In this document: in pieces, positions 47,417 to 54,590 of the stretch | Numbering within the stretch: position 1 is the first letter of the stretch | How the letters are laid out: the number at the start of each line of letters is the position of its first letter | Assembly: GCA_927405585.1 (NCBI GenBank) | Contig: CAKMJS010000088.1 | Coordinates: 1 to 54,590, forward strand | Length of the DNA stretch: 54,590 bases | Origin: an uncultured Desulfosporosinus sp. | Lineage (GTDB): Bacteria; Bacillota; Desulfitobacteriia; Desulfitobacteriales; Desulfitobacteriaceae | Reading direction: 5' to 3' | Translations under genes and position numbers: made by a program | Notes under the pieces: generated by a model | The model's database searches: none | Told to the model about the DNA's origin: nothing | What the model saw: the letters and a program-made list of their open reading frames with translations, nothing else

Positions 47417-47557
47417 TTATTTAACACACACTTGGTTCCCAACCGTGCACGACGTCTTACAAGCAGATTGGCAAGAAGTCTGACACTTGCCACACCCTCC
47501 GGTCTTCACTGTTGCACTTAGGTTTGCTTTCACTATGGTCTGAATGTGTTTAGCCAT
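47417..47557 (-). CDS. SCIFF peptide (six cysteines in forty-five residues)
   Basis: 46 residues: MAKHIQTIVKANLSATV leader, then a core with exactly six Cys (22, 25, 29, 33, 37, 44) in GGCGKCQTSC ... CKTSC. Too short for ordinary gene callers. GAGGAGGGTGTTTGA precedes the ATG and a TGTTATAAT extended -10 lies about 47 bases upstream. A near-universal clostridial RiPP of unknown role. Confidence 0.95.
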   Translation of the reverse strand: MAKHIQTIVKANLSATVKTGGCGKCQTSCQSACKTSCTVGNQVCVK

Positions 47558-47603
47558 TCAAACACCCTCCTCTCGATACTCACGTCATTTAATTCATTTT
47601 TAA

Positions 47604-47609
47604 ATTATA
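47604..47609 (-). promoter_or_regulatory. extended -10 box for the SCIFF gene
   Basis: TGTTATAAT on the - strand, 47 bases before the SCIFF start; no good -35 box, consistent with an extended -10 promoter. Confidence 0.45.
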
Positions 47610-47640
47610 ACACATAGACAAGGAAAAAGGCACGAGGTTT

Positions 47641-48603
47641 TTAACTAACATTTTGGGATTTATGTCCAAAGATACTATGTGAGGTCATGCCGAGTATCAC
47701 AAGACCCATCCCAACTAAAGACCAAAGGGTCGGATATGCCCCATGGAGAATCACCAATTCTCCAATGAGAACAAAAATAACTCCCCCTGCTTGCGTCGCT
47801 TCGACGGCAGCGAGTTTATGGACATCTCCCTTTGTCATATCAGTTGCTGAGAAGAAGAGTATCGTGGCAATGACCCCGGAAGAAATGGCCACGATAAGAG
47901 TTTGAATTATCTGGTTGCTGCTGGGAAGTCCGACTTCTGCTACCCCAAGTGCCGATAATATCAACCAAAAGGGAAGGCTTGCCAGTGTCATTCCAAGGAC
48001 TCGTTGATAAACGTCGAACTGGCGCCCACAGGCGACCATCATTTTTCGATTACCTAAAGGGTAAGCAAAGGCAGCGAGTAGGACGGGTACACTTCCCAAC
48101 AATACTTCTTTAACAGTAAGTGCCTGGGCCTGCTGCAGCTGAATTAGCATGATACCAACTATAATGATTAGAGAAAGGGCCAGGCCTTGTACAGGGATTG
48201 TAGATCGGACTTTTCGGGGTCCTGATTCCGTTTGAATCACTATATAAAAAAACGGAGCAAGCAGCGATCCTGCCACAATTGTAATCTGCCACATACTGGC
48301 GACTAACCAAGCGGGTCCATATGCAGCTGCAAAACATAGAGGTGCATAGAAGAGTCCGAATCCCACGGTACTCCAACCGAGCCAAATCACGGCTCTTTTA
48401 CGCATATCCAGTAATAGAGGCCTAAGATTCCCTCTCACCATAACAATAATAAGTAGCATCGGTGCCATAAAAATAAATCTTAGAGACGCACTCCATATCC
48501 AACTACCTCCTGATAAGTCCATAGCCCGATTCATAACAAATGTCACAGCAAAAAACAACGATGCTAATACCCCCAGCGCAATGGCCTTCAAACTCTTTAC
48601 CAC
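47641..48603 (-). CDS. DMT-superfamily multidrug exporter (EmrE-like, 10 TM)
   Basis: 320 residues with ten membrane helices in two similar halves, the layout of drug/metabolite transporters of the multidrug-resistance efflux family. Start is GTG at 48603 or possibly the TTG four codons later, which is better spaced from AGGGTGG. It is the last chromosomal gene before the tRNA fragment. Confidence 0.8.
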   Translation of the reverse strand: MVKSLKAIALGVLASLFFAVTFVMNRAMDLSGGSWIWSASLRFIFMAPMLLIIVMVRGNLRPLLLDMRKRAVIWLGWSTVGFGLFYAPLCFAAAYGPAWLVASMWQITIVAGSLLAPFFYIVIQTESGPRKVRSTIPVQGLALSLIIIVGIMLIQLQQAQALTVKEVLLGSVPVLLAAFAYPLGNRKMMVACGRQFDVYQRVLGMTLASLPFWLILSALGVAEVGLPSSNQIIQTLIVAISSGVIATILFFSATDMTKGDVHKLAAVEATQAGGVIFVLIGELVILHGAYPTLWSLVGMGLVILGMTSHSIFGHKSQNVS

Positions 48604-48725
48604 CCTATCGAGAAATTTTTAATTTGTTATAGAATAACACGAATTACGGCATTAAGGCAGCTAAGCCTAAATAAAAAAAGACTCAGAATTCCTTCTAGGA
48701 AACCCTGAACCCTTGTGATTTCATA

Positions 48726-48774
48726 TGGAGCGGACGACGAGATTCGAACTCGCGATCCTCGGCTTGGGAAGCCG
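48726..48774 (-). pseudogene. 3' fragment of tRNA-Gly(CCC), likely attachment site
   Basis: On the - strand it begins at the anticodon stem (CGGC-TTCCCAA-GCCG, anticodon CCC), followed by a T-arm with TTCGAAT and an acceptor strand CGTCCGCT-CCA. The 5' half (acceptor GCGGACG and D-arm) is absent; the bases that should precede it do not pair or match. A 3' tRNA remnant of this kind is the normal trace left by integrases that target tRNA genes. By that logic the element lies on its 5' side, to the right in this window. Confidence 0.75.
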
Positions 48775-49036
48775 TTTAAAATCTTCGAATGGTTCAAACC
48801 CGCATCACCACTGCATTTGAGGTATATTGTTTTCTAACAGAGTAACGGCTTACTCCTTATTTTGCATTATATACAAGAATTTACGTAAAGTCCATCGATT
48901 ACATATTATCCTAATTTACATTGCCTTATAGAATTTGCCTATCAACGGAGAAAAGAGGCTTAGAGGTAATATCATAAACAACCCTATTAACACCCTGCAC
49001 CTAGTTAAACACTGATGGAATAAGGGTTTTCGATAG

Positions 49037-49075
49037 TGGTGGTTTAGATGTTTTACTAATTGGTGGTTTAGATGT
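49037..49075. repeat. direct repeat, 2 x TGGTGGTTTAGATGT, 24-bp period
   Basis: Exact 15-mer copies at 49037-49051 and 49061-49075. Multiple short terminal repeats containing TTTAGATGT are seen at IS21-type ends, so this could be an IS remnant (inference). Confidence 0.6.
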
Positions 49076-49303
49076 CTCAACTTGCACTTCTTATTATAAT
49101 GTATAGAAATACGGATTCCAACAAAATACCAAGAATACTGTTCAAAGTACACAATATTTAAACTTTAAGCTTGTTGTTGTTCACTTCAATTCTTCTTATA
49201 GTATGAGCTATTGAGTCTTTCTTTTAACAGTTCCCTCCAAGTGCCATGAAAAGTGTGTTTTACATTATTGGGTATAGTCAAGTTTTCAGCTGTCATGGAA
49301 AAG

Positions 49304-49891
49304 TTAGTTAGTTTTACTCTCAATAAAATACGTAGCTTCCATATCCGCAGTACTTAAAGCAAATGATAAAGGAAACTGTTCAAAGGAATTACCAATACTC
49401 CTTTTATCTTCAGTACCAGAAAAACCCATATGATACCTGATAGCAAATGCTTCCTCACGTGTAAGTTTCATAAAGCCTGTAATTATATATACAGATTTTT
49501 CACCATGACCATAAGGAAGCTTATCGTCATATTCATAGATTGGCACAGCTCTCCAAACTCCATTATCATCCTTGACGTTTCTTGAACCTTTTTTATAGCA
49601 GTTTATTTTACAAATATCATGCAAAAGGGCTACAATCGCTATTGTTTCGTCATTATATGCCATATTATATAATTTATTAACTCTCTCTCTTGACAAATAG
49701 TCCTTTAAACAATGATAAACATTTATACTATGCTCTACCAATCCACCTTCGTAAGAGCCATGAAATCTTGTACTTGATGGTGCAACAAAAAAATCACTTG
49801 ACGTAGATGTTAAATATTCAAGTAATGAATCACATCCAGTCCGTTTAATATTAGATTTGTATATATTTAAAAATTCTTTTCTTTTATCCAC
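49304..49891 (-). CDS. stand-alone HD-domain phosphohydrolase (third gene of the RT operon)
   Basis: 195 residues. HD metal residues: His54 (GGLVEHSINV), His91-Asp92 (ALLHDICKI), His129 (PYGHGEKS), His154 (IRYHMGF) and Asp183 (STADMEA). Similar small HD hydrolases are frequent in Gram-positive mobile elements; they can act on nucleotides or nucleic acids. Ten bases separate it from the RT gene, so it is in the same operon. Codon use is AT-rich like its neighbours. Confidence 0.85.
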   Translation of the reverse strand: MDKRKEFLNIYKSNIKRTGCDSLLEYLTSTSSDFFVAPSSTRFHGSYEGGLVEHSINVYHCLKDYLSRERVNKLYNMAYNDETIAIVALLHDICKINCYKKGSRNVKDDNGVWRAVPIYEYDDKLPYGHGEKSVYIITGFMKLTREEAFAIRYHMGFSGTEDKRSIGNSFEQFPLSFALSTADMEATYFIESKTN

Positions 49892-49901
49892 TTTTTTCCC
49901 T

Positions 49902-52900
49902 CTACTTTTCTATAGCACTTTTAACAATATCTATATAATCACCAGGTATATTTCCATCCTCACTGTAATAAAGATTGCATCTAATATGTGTTTCAAATCT
50001 ATTACTTGGATTTCTACGTAAATACTTCTGTAATTCATATAACTCTTCAAAAAGATAATTATGTTTTCTTGCCATCCATTTGCATAAAAAAGAACAGGGA
50101 CTACTACACTTATGTGTTTTATCATCAATAATTTCAATGGCTATCTTATCTTCGTTTATTTTGCTCTTTAAATGTTCACAATTATTTGATTTGATAGCAG
50201 TCAGTTGCTTAGTATTAAGATATATATCTACACAAACCGTTTCATGAAACAGTTCCTTTTTTAAATAACTTTTAACCTTATCTTCCTCTGGCATATACAA
50301 TTCATACTTTGTATGAACTTCACATTTATCAATAGCCAGATGTGAAATCCAATGGAATTTGGACATGTCTGGCATGTTCTTAATATTCTGACGTAAAATA
50401 TTTAAGCTCACCCTGTCCTTTGTCATATCTAACAAATCGGCTAGTCTTAGTAATATCATCAAATATTTATCACTTATTATATCGTTTTTCGCATTTGATT
50501 TAAGTCCATAAACATCCTTACAATTATATCCATGAGCTTCTGATATTTTAGAAACAAACGCTTTTACAGCTTTGTCGATAAAATAAAGATCATTTGTATC
50601 ATTAATGAATCGCGAGCTTGCTTTTGCATGATTGTCTCGAATATAAACCTCAAAGTAATTATTAACTTTTTCGTAATAGTCTTTTATAAAATTCTTAATT
50701 AATGACTTCGGTGCGGTTTCAGTACATTTAATTTTATCTAAAAAATCAATTTTCCATTGACTATAAATCAAGTCAGACTCCATCTCAGGTTCAGCAAATC
50801 TATTTAATTTTGGATACAAAACCATAGATACATCATGTAAATAACAGGATAAAAACAATATGAAATAATCCATTTCCTTTAAATCATAGTAATCTATAGA
50901 TTTTGTTATATCTAAAGTTCTATTGATTAATTCTATTGAATGTTCTTCATTATGCATAGTATAAAAATGGAGGAATTTTGAACCATTTTTCCATATTCCA
51001 TTTACATATTTATGCGTAAGTATTAGCTCATCAATATTCTTGGGACTTTTAACATATCTTTTAAATATAGGTAAAACTTCTAATATGGAAAAGTCAATTT
51101 TTTCAGAACAAATTCCTTTTTTAAAATCATTAAGAACTTCTTCAGAAAATAATACAAATTGTTTTATATCAAAATATTTATTTCTTACAAAAGCTAATAG
51201 TCTTAATTGGTAATATTTTAAAGAGCGAGAATCCATTCGAAGAAAATTATAACTATCATTTATATTTACGCACATAATTCTTGAGATTACACCGTTTATT
51301 ATTATTCTTTTAAATTCAGAAGATGAATAATAGATAAATTCGATATAATCAGTTTCAATTCCTAAATAATCTTTGATTAACAAAAGTTCACCTTTATTAA
51401 GAATTGTAATAATATTGGATAATTCTTTTATTTCATTTTGAGAATTGACCTTAGTATAAGGTTCAATTTTCTTAGAAATTATTAAATCCAATGTTTCATA
51501 TTTATCAGTCTTATATTCTAGCTTTATTATATTACCAGTTAATACTTTTTCAAAATAATAATTTGATGGCAATTTTCCAGTTGAAAGCTTTTTCTCAAGT
51601 TTGGAAATACTAGAAAGTATTTCTTTTTGTTTTTTTGGATTTTTGCTTAATTGTCTTATAATCATATGAGCTTCTGCTAGGAAAATATCTTCATCAAGCA
51701 TTTTAAATAGTTTTTCTATTTGGGTTTTATCGTCATTTTTTAAATCTAAAGAATACTTATTATAAAAATCAATTACATCACTTTCTGATATTTTATTATT
51801 ATCACGAAGCTCCATAATTTTAAGTCTATATTTAAAAAACTTCTGATATCTTTTCAAGAGTTTAAGATAGTTATTTCGCTCCTCAAGTCTAATTGCGGTG
51901 GAATTGCTTTCATCTTCTTGCATTGTATCCTTTAGTAATTGTATTTCTTTTTCTGTTGCGAGTTGAAAAACAGCAATTTTTTCTTTCAAAGTAGAATCCT
52001 CAAACTCATCTGAAGAAGTAGCAATATCAAATGGAACTGTTGATGCTTGTTTGGCGAGAAATTCAAGATATACTTGCCCATACTTTTTGTCAATTTCACT
52101 TATTGAACTTTTCCCTGTAGGATGAATTTTGATTTCGTAATTAACAAGTCTTTCGAAAGATGGGATATCTAAGAAATCGAATTCCTCTTGTATATATTTA
52201 GTAGCTAGAACGGCGTTTAGCTTCTTTAGTTTCTCTGGAAATTCCTCAACCGATAAATCATTTGCATATATAACGGAATCATCAACATAGTAATAGGACT
52301 CTCCTTTAAAACTTGCATCAAATTCTTTTGAAATATCTATCATGCATAAGTTTGCAAAAAAATATGCTTGGGGTAGCCCTTGGGGAATACCTACAGAATA
52401 GAATAATTTCTTCTCTTTGATAATCTCAATCGAGTCTATGGATTTTAGAGAAAGACCATAATACAACTCAGCATATTCTGAAATATCATGCATTTTAAAG
52501 TATAACATTTTCTTTATTAGCATTTTGAGGCATTCCATTTCATCTCCTATATATATTGTTGATAATTTCTCAAGGATAATTTTATTTACAATGTTTGGAT
52601 TTATTGACGGGAAAAAATTTACCAAATCTAATACAATTTCGTATTTATATTTTTTAGTCGAACTGTATTCTTTATATGCTGATATAAAGGCTTCCGAATA
52701 CTCTTTATACTTTGTTTTCCAATCTACAAATAAACTACTAACATTTGTGCTAGGAATATTTCCATAAAAATTAGATGGTAGCAACTTACTAATATCGGAT
52801 AATTTTCTGGTTTTTCCATCAGAATCATCAAACATTATCTGATTAAGCATACATACTAAGCATATTTGTGTAATCAGATTAGCTGTATGCATTGGACGAA

Positions 52901-53189
52901 ATATAGCTTGTTCTGTATCATAATCATATTTTTTAGGTTTAAGATAAACACTGATTTCAAACAAAGTTTCTTCTTTAAGAAAAATTTCTTTGAGTTTTTT
53001 CTCACAGGATATCATTACATGATTTATAAGCTTAAAATTGAACTTATCTCTAAGTTCATTTAGTAGCTTTATGTCCTCTTGTGATAATAAATCTTTTTCA
53101 AATATATACGACTCAACGCAATAAATAGATGAATAAATATTCGACCTATTTATAACTCTTTTATATAATCGTGTATCTTTAATATTCAT
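49902..53189 (-). CDS. reverse transcriptase fused to a C-terminal HD phosphohydrolase domain
   Basis: 1095 residues. The N-terminal half is a reverse transcriptase: motif A LDLVNFFPSI with Asp188, motif B GIPQGLPQAYFFANL at 267-281, motif C YVDD at 301-304, so all three catalytic Asp are present. A long coiled, Lys/Glu-rich linker follows (about 400-700). The C-terminal part holds an HD domain: His746/His750 (HNEEHS), His785-Asp786 (YLHDVSM), His854 (DNHAKAS) and Asp918 (LRLADLLD); a Cys-rich patch CSSPCSFLC lies at 1028-1036. No group II intron maturase or endonuclease domain, no integrase. Middle gene of a three-gene operon on an integrated island. I know no characterised system with this build; it is nearest in spirit to the Abi/UG/DRT defence RTs. 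Confidence 0.9.
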   Translation of the reverse strand: MNIKDTRLYKRVINRSNIYSSIYCVESYIFEKDLLSQEDIKLLNELRDKFNFKLINHVMISCEKKLKEIFLKEETLFEISVYLKPKKYDYDTEQAIFRPMHTANLITQICLVCMLNQIMFDDSDGKTRKLSDISKLLPSNFYGNIPSTNVSSLFVDWKTKYKEYSEAFISAYKEYSSTKKYKYEIVLDLVNFFPSINPNIVNKIILEKLSTIYIGDEMECLKMLIKKMLYFKMHDISEYAELYYGLSLKSIDSIEIIKEKKLFYSVGIPQGLPQAYFFANLCMIDISKEFDASFKGESYYYVDDSVIYANDLSVEEFPEKLKKLNAVLATKYIQEEFDFLDIPSFERLVNYEIKIHPTGKSSISEIDKKYGQVYLEFLAKQASTVPFDIATSSDEFEDSTLKEKIAVFQLATEKEIQLLKDTMQEDESNSTAIRLEERNNYLKLLKRYQKFFKYRLKIMELRDNNKISESDVIDFYNKYSLDLKNDDKTQIEKLFKMLDEDIFLAEAHMIIRQLSKNPKKQKEILSSISKLEKKLSTGKLPSNYYFEKVLTGNIIKLEYKTDKYETLDLIISKKIEPYTKVNSQNEIKELSNIITILNKGELLLIKDYLGIETDYIEFIYYSSSEFKRIIINGVISRIMCVNINDSYNFLRMDSRSLKYYQLRLLAFVRNKYFDIKQFVLFSEEVLNDFKKGICSEKIDFSILEVLPIFKRYVKSPKNIDELILTHKYVNGIWKNGSKFLHFYTMHNEEHSIELINRTLDITKSIDYYDLKEMDYFILFLSCYLHDVSMVLYPKLNRFAEPEMESDLIYSQWKIDFLDKIKCTETAPKSLIKNFIKDYYEKVNNYFEVYIRDNHAKASSRFINDTNDLYFIDKAVKAFVSKISEAHGYNCKDVYGLKSNAKNDIISDKYLMILLRLADLLDMTKDRVSLNILRQNIKNMPDMSKFHWISHLAIDKCEVHTKYELYMPEEDKVKSYLKKELFHETVCVDIYLNTKQLTAIKSNNCEHLKSKINEDKIAIEIIDDKTHKCSSPCSFLCKWMARKHNYLFEELYELQKYLRRNPSNRFETHIRCNLYYSEDGNIPGDYIDIVKSAIEK

Positions 53190-53212
53190 TAGATAATCTC
53201 CACTCTCTACTC

Positions 53213-53713
53213 TTATTTTTTAGATAATGATAATATAAATGTAGCAAATTTATTATTAATATCTTCTACTACTTTATGTTTTGTAGAATCTTTACAATTT
53301 ACATTAAAAACATATTCCTGAACTGGCTCGCTCAGAGTACGACAAATAAAAACTATATTATTTTTTTTAATTTCATGATAACAAAAATCTTCATTATTGA
53401 TGATAATTAATTTTCCTATACCAGGTATGCGATACTCAAAAATATTATCAAATAATAAACAAATATTAGGTATCTCTTCACTGCTTTTAACACTTTTAAG
53501 TATAAGCTTAATGGATTCATTACAGATTAAATATTTCTCTCGAAATATTTCTACTTTACTAAAAAAATCATCTAGAGAATCCGTTAAATATGTTTGATTA
53601 TATTTAAAATTTACATTTGATGAAAGGTAAATAGAAAATAGTTCCAAAATATCTTGAGTATTTGTGTCAATGGTTACATCAATAGATTTTTGTAGGATGT
53701 CTTTGATAAACAT
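53213..53713 (-). CDS. unknown first gene of the RT operon
   Basis: 166 residues from the ATG at 53713, which has AGAGGGGGATTAGATCA before it (an upstream start at 53743 would overlap the -10 box). No family recognised, no membrane segment; mixed alpha/beta, acidic N-terminal half, with LIIINNEDFCYHEIKKNNIVFICRT-type strands in the middle. It ends 23 bases before the RT gene. Confidence 0.7.
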   Translation of the reverse strand: MFIKDILQKSIDVTIDTNTQDILELFSIYLSSNVNFKYNQTYLTDSLDDFFSKVEIFREKYLICNESIKLILKSVKSSEEIPNICLLFDNIFEYRIPGIGKLIIINNEDFCYHEIKKNNIVFICRTLSEPVQEYVFNVNCKDSTKHKVVEDINNKFATFILSLSKK

Positions 53714-53745
53714 TGATCTAATCCCCCTCTTACATCTAGACATAA

Positions 53746-53751
53746 ATTATA
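53746..53751 (-). promoter_or_regulatory. -10 box of the RT operon
   Basis: Perfect TATAAT on the - strand, 33 bases before the first start codon; the -35 region has no strong match. Confidence 0.45.
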
Positions 53752-53954
53752 TCCAACTAAAACAAAGGTTCTGTAAATCCTTTTCAAAACCCATATTTAT
53801 CTCTATCTTTCAACATGTTTCCTTAATATTCCTCCTTAAACATTAATTGTTGGAAATATATATATTAAAAATCAGTAAATATCTTGTGGGGCAGACAAAA
53901 AATGAAGAGTTAGTTAATATTTATGACATTAAATTGTGTTAAAATACTTCAACC

Positions 53955-53987
53955 AACCAAGGACAGGTGTCTTACTTTTTCTTGGTT
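53955..53987. ncRNA. nested hairpin upstream of the RT operon
   Basis: AACCAAG / CTTGGTT enclose GACA-GG-TGTC. Structure only; whether it is transcribed is unknown. Confidence 0.3.
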
Positions 53988-54125
53988 ATACTTGAATTCA
54001 GCCTCAACATCATTTCGGAGTTAATACGGTAATTACTAATTGTTAATCACTAAGCCTAATTCTTGTGTTTAACTGTCTTTAGTTTTCAGAGGAATTTATC
54101 TCCACTTATTGTTTTTTTATAGATT

Positions 54126-54196
54126 GGTGAACAAAGAAAAGATTCACCATTACAACTAAATGAAAGATTTTCATTGTAGGTGGGTGATCCAGTCAC
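54126..54196. ncRNA. three consecutive hairpins, candidate structured RNA
   Basis: GGTGAA/TTCACC (54126-54148), TACAA..ATGAAA/TTTCAT.TGTA (54151-54178) and GTGA/TCAC (54184-54196) in direct succession within non-coding DNA. Several defence RTs need a nearby non-coding RNA template, which makes this worth testing; strand not determined. Confidence 0.3.
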
Positions 54197-54296
54197 AGTT
54201 GTCAAAATAACTTGCCGATAAATGAAGATGTACTATGCACATTATAGTTTGTTAAAATAATGTCTACTGTTGTAAACACCCCCACCTATAAGCACA

Positions 54297-54328
54297 AAAA
54301 AGAAGGGTTATTATCCCTTCTTCTTAAG
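54297..54328 (-). terminator. terminator of the truncated gene
   Basis: AAGAAGGGATAATAACCCTTCTTTTTT on the - strand: short GAAGGG/CCCTTC stem and a T6 run. Confidence 0.8.
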
Positions 54329-54339
54329 CTTCGTATTCA

Positions 54340-54478
54340 TTAATCATCTTCGTATTTTGCAATTTGATTAATCTCTGTACCCTGAGGGTCATTGAGGGAA
54401 TCAATTAACTCTTTAAGCACAATTAAATCCATTTCTCTTTGCCCACTATCCCCCTGTGTTACGATAGTTGACGTAAGG
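54340..54478 (-). pseudogene. 3' end of a gene cut by the IS, or 30-aa peptide
   Basis: Frame open for 45 codons ending LKELIDSLNDPQGTEINQIAKYEDD, 11 bases before a real terminator. An internal ATG at 54432 has only a poor ribosome binding site. The upstream part meets the IS end, so I read it as the tail of a disrupted gene of unknown family. Confidence 0.45.
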
Positions 54479-54524
54479 ACTTAGGAAAAGTATCCTTGAA
54501 AAGGAACACAGGAGGGAGAACGAC

Positions 54525-54590
54525 ATGAGATATCCTAAAGAGTTAAAGAGTTCTATCATTGCGAAGATGTTACCGCCCAATAACCAGTCT
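54525..54590 (+). CDS. transposase OrfA-like, 5' end only
   Basis: The 22 visible codons (MRYPKELKSSIIAKMLPPNN...) match the start of IS3-type OrfA helix-turn-helix proteins. AGGAGGG lies eight bases upstream. Truncated by the window end, a common place for draft contigs to stop at a repeated IS. Confidence 0.7.
   Translation, partial: MRYPKELKSSIIAKMLPPNNQS

Larger units (their letters stand above)
48604..49303. other. 700-bp junction region: chromosome end, att scar, start of island
   Basis: Contains the tRNA-Gly 3' fragment (48726-48774), a 15-bp direct repeat pair (49037-49075), and otherwise AT-rich DNA without a supported gene. A 78-codon frame at 48916-49152 lacks a ribosome binding site and spans the repeats. 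Confidence 0.55.
53714..54524. other. 810-bp AT-rich region upstream of the RT operon
   Basis: Contains the operon promoter, a nested hairpin at 53955-53987, a run of three hairpins at 54126-54196, a terminator at 54297-54328 and the 3' end of a truncated - strand frame. No full gene. Confidence 0.6.
48775..54590. mobile_element. left part of an AT-rich integrated island (incomplete)
   Basis: Bounded on the left by the tRNA-Gly scar and running off the window on the right. Base composition and codon use (AAA, AAT, ATA, TTA heavy) differ sharply from the chromosome to the left. Cargo: the three-gene RT/HD operon, a truncated gene and an IS. No integrase is in view; it would be expected beyond the right end beside the intact tRNA-Gly. 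Confidence 0.65.

Noticed and set aside
48726-48800. A complete tRNA gene at this site
   Set aside because: The sequence before the anticodon stem offers neither a D-arm nor a 5' acceptor strand pairing with CGTCCGC.
48916-49152. 78-codon frame on the - strand in the island
   Set aside because: No ribosome binding site, spans the direct repeats, composition typical of non-coding AT-rich DNA.
49902-53189. RT as part of a group II intron or a diversity-generating retroelement
   Set aside because: No maturase X or endonuclease domain and no intron RNA boundaries are visible, and there is no accessory Avd-like gene or recognisable template/variable repeat pair nearby.

Overview
The window looks like a draft-assembly contig from a spore-forming, anaerobic Firmicute of the Peptococcaceae type (Desulfosporosinus/Desulfitobacterium-like; the genus is inference). 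The support is a sporulation phosphorelay protein (Spo0F), the SleB/YpeB cortex-lytic pair, a SCIFF peptide with its radical SAM maturase (typical of Clostridia), GlnRS, and moderate GC with strong AGGAGG-type ribosome binding sites. Both ends look like assembly limits: the left end is a perfect-length 455-bp fold-back palindrome around rpmE, and the right end stops 22 codons into a transposase gene.

Layout. 1-9.95 kb, read leftwards: rpoE-pyrG-femX-alr-spo0F-(zinc-ribbon gene)-fba-tal-glpX-rpmE, an order close to the Bacillus rpoE-pyrG-spo0F-fba-tal-glpX-rpmE block but without murA and rho. A hairpin-dense non-coding stretch (6.9-7.6 kb) separates pyrG from femX. 10-15.5 kb: argS, a DUF1934 gene, a PLP aminotransferase, then sleB-ypeB. 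16-19 kb: flotillin FloA/NfeD operon with a collagen-like membrane protein, and a DUF1836 gene. 19-28.3 kb: radical SAM protein, glycolipid synthase, an MFS exporter with an attenuator-type leader, ybaK, an NlpC/P60 hydrolase, ilvD and glnS. A modular dispersed repeat is scattered through this part.

28.9-39.9 kb is a complete RiPP locus. It has a Nif11-type leader precursor with a 12-13 residue core holding two Cys, a radical SAM/SPASM maturase, the three NHLM-type export components (peptidase ABC transporter, second ABC transporter, HlyD-like protein), a lipoprotein solute-binding protein, an ECF sigma factor translationally coupled to a zinc-ribbon protein, and a TetR regulator whose promoter carries three palindromic sites at an exact 13-bp spacing. 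40-48.6 kb holds cstA and a partner gene, htrA, walJ, a TPR protein, the SCIFF peptide with its maturase, and a DMT-type exporter.

At 48,726-48,774 there is a 49-nt 3' fragment of a tRNA-Gly(CCC) gene. It looks like the att scar of an integrated element lying to its right. Sequence composition becomes strongly AT-rich there. The island carries a tight three-gene operon: an unknown 176-aa (166-aa from the preferred start) protein, a 1095-aa protein fusing an apparently intact reverse transcriptase (YVDD) to a C-terminal HD phosphohydrolase domain, and a separate 195-aa HD hydrolase. With a structured non-coding region upstream and an IS next to it, this is the best candidate in the window for an undescribed system, probably an RT-based antiphage defence module.
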